From: Candidatus Raymondbacteria bacterium RIFOXYA2_FULL_49_16
GTDB lineage: Bacteria; Fibrobacterota; OXYB2-FULL-49-7; XYB2-FULL-49-35
NCBI GenBank assembly: GCA_001789205.1
Contig: MFYT01000107.1
Location: forward strand, 19,707-83,706
DNA length: 64,000 nt
Direction of reading: 5' to 3'
How positions within the stretch are numbered: position 1 is the first letter of the stretch; each line of letters opens with the position of its first letter. The notes below the pieces were generated by a model. That model did not search any database, had not been told where the DNA came from, and saw only the letters and a list, made by a program, of their open reading frames with translations. Both the position numbers and the translations under genes were made by a program. This document shows positions 58,598 through 64,000 of the stretch, in pieces.

Positions 58598-60952
58598 ATG
58601 CAAACACCCTCCGTCGATCCGTCCCGCAGCGCAGGTTTACCAGAGATTGTCCGGCACTACGCAGAACTCTTCAGAAGAAAGAAGTGGCTGCTGCTCATCA
58701 TGTGTCTTATCGCGACGGGCCTTGCCGGGTATTGTATCATTGCGTTTGACCTGCTGAAACATGCGCAGCCAGCAACCGTCCTCATAGGCATAGACCGGCC
58801 ATTGGTGGGAAACGGAACCATCGGGCAAGAAAGCATGGGACCGAAAAAGATCGAGTTGATACGCAGCAGGGCCCTGTTGCAGCGCGTGGTGGCGGACCTT
58901 TCTCTCTGTCTCCGGCTTGAGAAGGGGATGAGGGAGGAATTCTTTGATTCAATAGCGCTCGGGCCAACCGCTGTTTACGGTACATACCGCGTGCGATGGG
59001 ATCCCGCTTCGAAGCAGGCCCTAACCGTGTATTTGTCCAAGGCGCCGCCTGTATATCGCGGAGAGGCCGTGTTCCGGAGCGACCTTTCGAAGTCCGCTAT
59101 CCTGGAAATTCCCGGTACCTTCCTGCGACTAAACGAACGTTTTATCAGGAATCCCGGGACGTTCACCTTCTCCATTGTTTCGACCCGCAGGGCCACGGAC
59201 AATATTCTGGATAACATGACCATAGAGGGTCCCACCAGCAGGAAGGAGAATTATTTCACCATAACCCTCTCGGGCCGCGATTATGCGCTGACGACAAAGA
59301 TAGTGAACGCTATCGCTGATCTGTTTGTACTGCAGAACCTGAGTTTTGAAAAGCGGCGCGTGCATGAGAGGATCGAGACCCTTGGCAAACAACTGGAATT
59401 GGCCAGGAAACAATTGGCAACCTCGGATTATGCCCTGCGCGATTTCCTTACCGCAAATCCCGCCTCCGCTTTGGACAAGCAGGCCGAACGGACCCTTGGC
59501 AGCCTGGTGCAGCAGGAATCCAGGGGCCTTGAACTGGAAAGCTTCTTGAACGACGCTGCGACCCTGCAGAAGGAGTTTGCTTTGGCCCCCGGGGAAGGCC
59601 GGATCGACATTGTCCGCGAAATTCTGATATTGCTGTCATCGAAAAACGTTATCCGCGCTTCAGTGCTCCAATCCGAATTGTCCCGCCTGCTGCTTGAAAA
59701 GGATGCCCTTGAACGGACCTATTCCAAGGGACACCCCCTTGTCCAGGCAAACCAACAGAAAATCGACGGACTGGCTCTCCAGGCGTCCCAGGCGCTCAAT
59801 GACTTTTACCAGGACATTTCGCGGAAGGTCTCTGAGAAAAAGGACAATATTTCCCAGCTTTCAACCAGGCTCCGGAGCCTTCCCCAGAAAGGCATGCAGC
59901 TTGCCGAATTACAGCGTGTGCAACAGATAAATTCCGAGTCCTATTCTATGCTCATGAGTCGTTTTAACGAAGCCAAGGTGGAGGACGCGGTGGAAGTGTC
60001 GGACGCCTTTGTCATGGATTACGCTGTGGAACCCCTGCCAATGCCGCCCATGCAAAAATTGCTTATAACCCTTGTTCTGAGCCTGCTTGCCGGTCTCATC
60101 ACGTCCATTGCTCCCATCGTGTTTTTTGATCAATACCGGCGCACCGCGTTTTCTGAGATAGACCTTTTTAAGCTGATAGACATACCTATTCTGGAAAGCA
60201 TTCCCGTACTGCGGCCTGCACCGCAGGCCCAGCGGACGGCCCGGGAGAGGCGCGAAGCAGCCGGTAAGCCGAAACCAAGCCCTCTATTAATTACTGAAGG
60301 CGTGCTCCCTGTGTATGCCAAGGAGGTCTTTCGCTCGCTGAGGACAAAAATACTGCTTTCCTTTCTTGGAATAAACCAGAGAAGCATCCTGATTACCAGC
60401 CTTGATTCAGGTGCGGGAAAAACAATTGTAGCGGCCAATCATGGCATTACCCTGGCCCAGCATGGATTGAAGACGCTCATTGTAGACAGCGATTTGAGAC
60501 GTGGAACGCTGCATAGCGTGTTTGGGCTTAAACAATCGCCCGGCTTATCCGAATATCTTGGAGACAACAGCGAGGGTCCTTTACCCGAATCAATACAGCA
60601 CACTGCAATTTCAGGGCTCGATGTCATGGCCTCCGGCCAACTTGTTTCAGATGTGTCGGAGCTTATCACACCCTTCAGAATGGGCCAATTCCTGACCACG
60701 GCTTTTTTACTCTACGATGCCGTTGTCATCGATACCCCTCCTCTGGGCGTTGTCGCTGACGCGGCGGTCATTCACGAAAAATTCTCAAAATGTATGATTG
60801 TCGTGAAGGCGGGCGTTACCGATATCAACGATCTGAACGAGAAACTGAAAGAATATCCGCCTATACGGAATAAGATAGTGGGCATTGTTTTAAACCAAGC
60901 CCGCAGGGATCAGCGATTTAAATATTACCGGTCGTCCCCGTATATCTCTTAG
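58598..60952 (+). CDS. Wzz-type chain-length determinant fused to BY-kinase (polysaccharide biosynthesis tyrosine autokinase)
   Basis: N-terminal TM and coiled-coil Wzz region; ILITSLDSGAGKTIVAANHGITLAQHGLKTLIVDSDLRRGTLH Walker A/A'; VVIDTPPLGVVADA; C-terminal YYRSSPYIS. Start at 58598 rather than the ORF-track 58349. Confidence 0.9.
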   Translation: MQTPSVDPSRSAGLPEIVRHYAELFRRKKWLLLIMCLIATGLAGYCIIAFDLLKHAQPATVLIGIDRPLVGNGTIGQESMGPKKIELIRSRALLQRVVADLSLCLRLEKGMREEFFDSIALGPTAVYGTYRVRWDPASKQALTVYLSKAPPVYRGEAVFRSDLSKSAILEIPGTFLRLNERFIRNPGTFTFSIVSTRRATDNILDNMTIEGPTSRKENYFTITLSGRDYALTTKIVNAIADLFVLQNLSFEKRRVHERIETLGKQLELARKQLATSDYALRDFLTANPASALDKQAERTLGSLVQQESRGLELESFLNDAATLQKEFALAPGEGRIDIVREILILLSSKNVIRASVLQSELSRLLLEKDALERTYSKGHPLVQANQQKIDGLALQASQALNDFYQDISRKVSEKKDNISQLSTRLRSLPQKGMQLAELQRVQQINSESYSMLMSRFNEAKVEDAVEVSDAFVMDYAVEPLPMPPMQKLLITLVLSLLAGLITSIAPIVFFDQYRRTAFSEIDLFKLIDIPILESIPVLRPAPQAQRTARERREAAGKPKPSPLLITEGVLPVYAKEVFRSLRTKILLSFLGINQRSILITSLDSGAGKTIVAANHGITLAQHGLKTLIVDSDLRRGTLHSVFGLKQSPGLSEYLGDNSEGPLPESIQHTAISGLDVMASGQLVSDVSELITPFRMGQFLTTAFLLYDAVVIDTPPLGVVADAAVIHEKFSKCMIVVKAGVTDINDLNEKLKEYPPIRNKIVGIVLNQARRDQRFKYYRSSPYIS

Positions 60953-60984
60953 GGGCATCGTAAACCGGAGGAAAGGGGCGTTGC

Positions 60985-62820
60985 ATGCCTGGAATCAGCG
61001 TGATTGCCCGCCGCGGCGGCCTTGGGTCTCTCTTTTCCGCTCTGGGCGTCTCTGTCAGAAAACAGATGCTTCATTTTTCGGACTACACCTGTCAGACAGT
61101 GATCTCGGATGGATATGTTGACATAGGTTTTACCGGGTACAATGGTTATCCAAAGCTGGTTATTGAGACTCCGGAGTCTTTTGTCCTTCTCGAGGGAATG
61201 ATCTATAATGAGAATGAACATTCCCTTGAGAAAAAACTCCGTGACCTCGGCGCCGCATTCACCAGTTCCGAAGCGCTTGCCACGGGACCGGTAAAGAAGT
61301 TTTTTTTGGAAGCTGACGGCGAATTTGTTATATGCGTCTATGATAAACAGCGCAGACGGATCCTGTTCGCGAACGATCTTATCGGCAGACTGCCGCTCTA
61401 TGTGTACCAGGACCGGGACCTGCTCGTTTTTGCCCGGGAGTTGAAGTTTATTGTACCCTTCTTACCCAGGCGTTCATTTCATAAAACAGCCCTCTTTGAA
61501 TACCTTATGTTCGGCCATCCCTTGGGAGAAAATACCTTTATCGAGGGCGTCGATTTTTTTCCAGGGGGCACCTGCCTGGCCTTTGATCTGATTGCAGGGA
61601 CATCCATAAAGGAGCCATACCATGTTCTGAACATCGGGGAGTGCGGGATCGCGCAGCCCCGCGCGGCGGCCCTTGCCGGGATGCGCCGGATATTTCTGGA
61701 AGTTCTTGAGAATCGTGCGCGCTGGACAAGGAACAATACGCTGATTGTCTCGCTCAGCGGAGGATTGGACTCGCGCGGCACATTGGCTGGTCTCAAACAC
61801 CTGGGTTGTTTATCCACTGCTGTTACCGCACGGAGCCATGAAGAGGAATCCTCCCGCGCTGTGGCCAGGGCCTTTGGCGTTGACCTTTATCCCATTGAAC
61901 AGGGGATAGCGAGAGGCGCCCTGGGGTTCGATGACATCGTCCATTTGAAAGACGGATTGGACTGCCATCCCGACCTTGCCCAACTGTATTATAACCTTCA
62001 GGACCTGCACGACCGTTTTGGGAGCACCGCCGTTTATTACACGGGTATTTATGGCGGTGAAATCACGCGGCACAGCCATTTGACCAGCGGATTGGGATCG
62101 TTTGATTCACTGGTGCATTACCTTTTGCATTCGCAGGACCGGTGCAGGTATTCGATGGAGCGGACGGCCCGCATATTCAATCTGGAGGAATGGGAGATAG
62201 AGACCCGGCTTGCCGCGCATCTTGGCACTTTTCCGGAAAGAAACGTATACCGGAAATATCTGCGGTTTAGGCACGAAAGCAACCGGCGTTTCGCGGGTGA
62301 AGCGGAAGACAGAAACAGATTTTATTTCTGGACAATAACGCCCTATTACGCGAATTCTTTGTTCAGGTATCTTAGCGCCATGGACGAGAACATGAAGAAC
62401 ACACGGTTGTTCAGGGATTTTCTCTTTTCCATCGACCCGGCCGCGTGCGCGGTCCCCTATTATAATTATAACCTGCCATTGAATGCCCCCTTGCTTCTGC
62501 GGGGCTTTGGCGTAATAGAGAGAATGATGAGATGCGCATGGATAAAAGGCGCTGCCCGGCGATGCGCGAATGCGGGAAAAAGATGGAAGCGGCTTTTTAG
62601 CGGCCAGGGACAGGGAACACCTGACGCGGGGGAGGCGCTGAAGAATGATCTACTGGCCCGGTTGAAGGCGTCGGAGACGATTGGGGCTTTTTTCGACAAT
62701 CCGGGGCTCGCGGAAATCATCCGTGAGGAAAAGGATATTCAAGGCCTGGAACGGCTGCTCATTATATTCGCAAGCCTTGATAATACAGAGCGCTGGGCGG
62801 GAATGTTCCGGAAAGAGTGA
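60985..62820 (+). CDS. Asparagine synthase-like protein lacking the N-terminal glutaminase Cys
   Basis: MPGISVIARRGG instead of MCGI; synthetase P-loop LIVSLSGGLDSRGTLAGL retained. Confidence 0.82.
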   Translation: MPGISVIARRGGLGSLFSALGVSVRKQMLHFSDYTCQTVISDGYVDIGFTGYNGYPKLVIETPESFVLLEGMIYNENEHSLEKKLRDLGAAFTSSEALATGPVKKFFLEADGEFVICVYDKQRRRILFANDLIGRLPLYVYQDRDLLVFARELKFIVPFLPRRSFHKTALFEYLMFGHPLGENTFIEGVDFFPGGTCLAFDLIAGTSIKEPYHVLNIGECGIAQPRAAALAGMRRIFLEVLENRARWTRNNTLIVSLSGGLDSRGTLAGLKHLGCLSTAVTARSHEEESSRAVARAFGVDLYPIEQGIARGALGFDDIVHLKDGLDCHPDLAQLYYNLQDLHDRFGSTAVYYTGIYGGEITRHSHLTSGLGSFDSLVHYLLHSQDRCRYSMERTARIFNLEEWEIETRLAAHLGTFPERNVYRKYLRFRHESNRRFAGEAEDRNRFYFWTITPYYANSLFRYLSAMDENMKNTRLFRDFLFSIDPAACAVPYYNYNLPLNAPLLLRGFGVIERMMRCAWIKGAARRCANAGKRWKRLFSGQGQGTPDAGEALKNDLLARLKASETIGAFFDNPGLAEIIREEKDIQGLERLLIIFASLDNTERWAGMFRKE

Positions 62821-62991
62821 CCGTCCGGTCACCCAGCACGCCGCAGGCAGTACTATCGCTACAGAGTGGACCAGGCGTGAAGCCTTGTGAAGCACCGCCT
62901 TGGTTTTTTCAATGGCAGCCTTCAGCGGATTAGTGAAAGGCACCGGATACATTGGAAATGCGCATTTTGTGTTCCCTTTCAAAATGGAGCG

Positions 62992-64000
62992 TTATTTCAT
63001 GACGACTATCTTCCTGTGAATGCTGGCGCCGTGCGATGTCAGCCGCATCACATATACTCCCTGCGGCATTCTTGATTTCCCGATGGGGACCGTATTCAGC
63101 CCGGCTGATCCGGCGCTTTCGACGATATGCCCCACCTTTTGTCCATTTACAGCATAGATGGACAATTCGAACCTTCCGGAGAAGGGAATCGAAAAGCGCA
63201 CGGACCCGTTCTGGAACGAGTAAATGTCCAGAACATACGGGACGATCTGGGTTTTTTCAGCGGGGACCTGGACCGCTTCCCGCGCCAGAACGCTGCGCTG
63301 GCTTTCAGCGGGGCCTGTTCCGGACGGAACGTAGTTGCGATTTATCGTTATCACGATTTTGTCAATGATAAAGCCGTCTTCGCGCATCCAGATATTCACC
63401 GTATGGTTTCCAGCCGCAGGAACCTTGAAATAGGCCTTGGTACCGGTCCCATCGGTTCTGGACCATTTCCAGGCGGTCGTAAAATTGGTGATTTGGTCGC
63501 AGGTCCCGATTTCTTTGTTATCGAGACCGGCATGATACGAGTCGTCGCTGCCCGAGGGCCCGATGCCTCTGACCCAGATATAATGCCTGCCGGTTTTAAC
63601 AAAGGTGACCATATAATCCATGCGGGGGCTGTTGGCCGCATATCCGGTATTAATGCTCGCGCCATTATTTGGAAGTGCTTGCATGGCGCCATCACCGGAA
63701 TATCCGGTGCTTGATACTCTTTCCCAGGTATGACCGCCCTGCACGATAGCGTCCATAAAATGTTCCGCGTCTATCGAGACAATGCCGTTTTTACCCGAAT
63801 TCTGGAGAAAGGCGTTGTTTTGCGTTGCGGTTGTAGTGAAATTCCCGGTTGAGGACCAGCTGCCCGTACCGGTCGCATTGGCAGCGCTGACGCGCCAATA
63901 ATAGGCCGTATTGTTCAACAGTCCGTTTGCGTCAAAAGAGGTCTCTGCGATCCCCCCCTGGTTGATAATGGTCGTAGCAAAGCTGGATGAGGTCGATGCT
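62992..64000 (-). CDS. Secreted FN3 / GH115-C-like domain protein with C-terminal sorting domain (5' end truncated by window edge)
   Basis: Frame open to window end (…ASTSSSFATTIINQGGIAETSFDANGLLNNTAYYWRVSAANATGTGSW FN3-like); VSIDAEHFMDA…TWERVSSTGYSGDGAMQALPNNG; C-terminus FELSIYAVNGQKVGHIVESAG…GVYVMRLTSHGASIHRKIVVMK. Confidence 0.78.
   Translation of the reverse strand, partial: ASTSSSFATTIINQGGIAETSFDANGLLNNTAYYWRVSAANATGTGSWSSTGNFTTTATQNNAFLQNSGKNGIVSIDAEHFMDAIVQGGHTWERVSSTGYSGDGAMQALPNNGASINTGYAANSPRMDYMVTFVKTGRHYIWVRGIGPSGSDDSYHAGLDNKEIGTCDQITNFTTAWKWSRTDGTGTKAYFKVPAAGNHTVNIWMREDGFIIDKIVITINRNYVPSGTGPAESQRSVLAREAVQVPAEKTQIVPYVLDIYSFQNGSVRFSIPFSGRFELSIYAVNGQKVGHIVESAGSAGLNTVPIGKSRMPQGVYVMRLTSHGASIHRKIVVMK

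Noticed and set aside
1-64000. CRISPR arrays, prophage, transposases, toxin-antitoxin or defence genes
   Set aside because: Looked for repeat-spacer periodicity, integrase/transposase motifs and small paired ORFs; none supported by the sequence.

Overview
Bacterial chromosomal window. I could not run searches; the PNPFNPxT-type C-terminal domains suggest a Fibrobacterota/FCB-like lineage, but this is inference. The gene set is core plus accessory, with no convincing phage, transposon, CRISPR or rRNA sequence. Main blocks: (1) tRNA-Leu(GAG), prmA, polyprenyl synthetase, dapA-dapB, a GT2/SDR/ketosynthase trio, and bioF-bioD, interrupted by a secreted propeller gene on the opposite strand; (2) nrdR, an mlaE-like permease, an orphan response regulator, secD-secF, an unusual zinc-ribbon/NodB protein, an M50 protease, an rfaE1-like kinase and an HtrA protease; (3) a motility-linked segment (DUF5610-like, TPR, HU, fliW, csrA) with divergent sigma28-like promoters; (4) a minus-strand cluster of four secreted proteins with Type IX secretion (T9SS)-like C-terminal domains, including two tandem beta-helix paralogs; (5) a DegT / DPPR-synthase-like UbiA / DUF362 / Uxs / GalE cluster; (6) a ~21 kb exopolysaccharide/O-antigen type locus (about 41.5-62.8 kb) preceded by a near-consensus sigma54 promoter. 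Locus 6 contains a WbpB/D/E-like trio and two asparagine-synthase-like proteins, one lacking the glutaminase cysteine. The most interesting hypothesis is that locus 6 makes a diacetamido-uronamide type sugar and that this glycan is connected to the T9SS-like cargo encoded in the same window.
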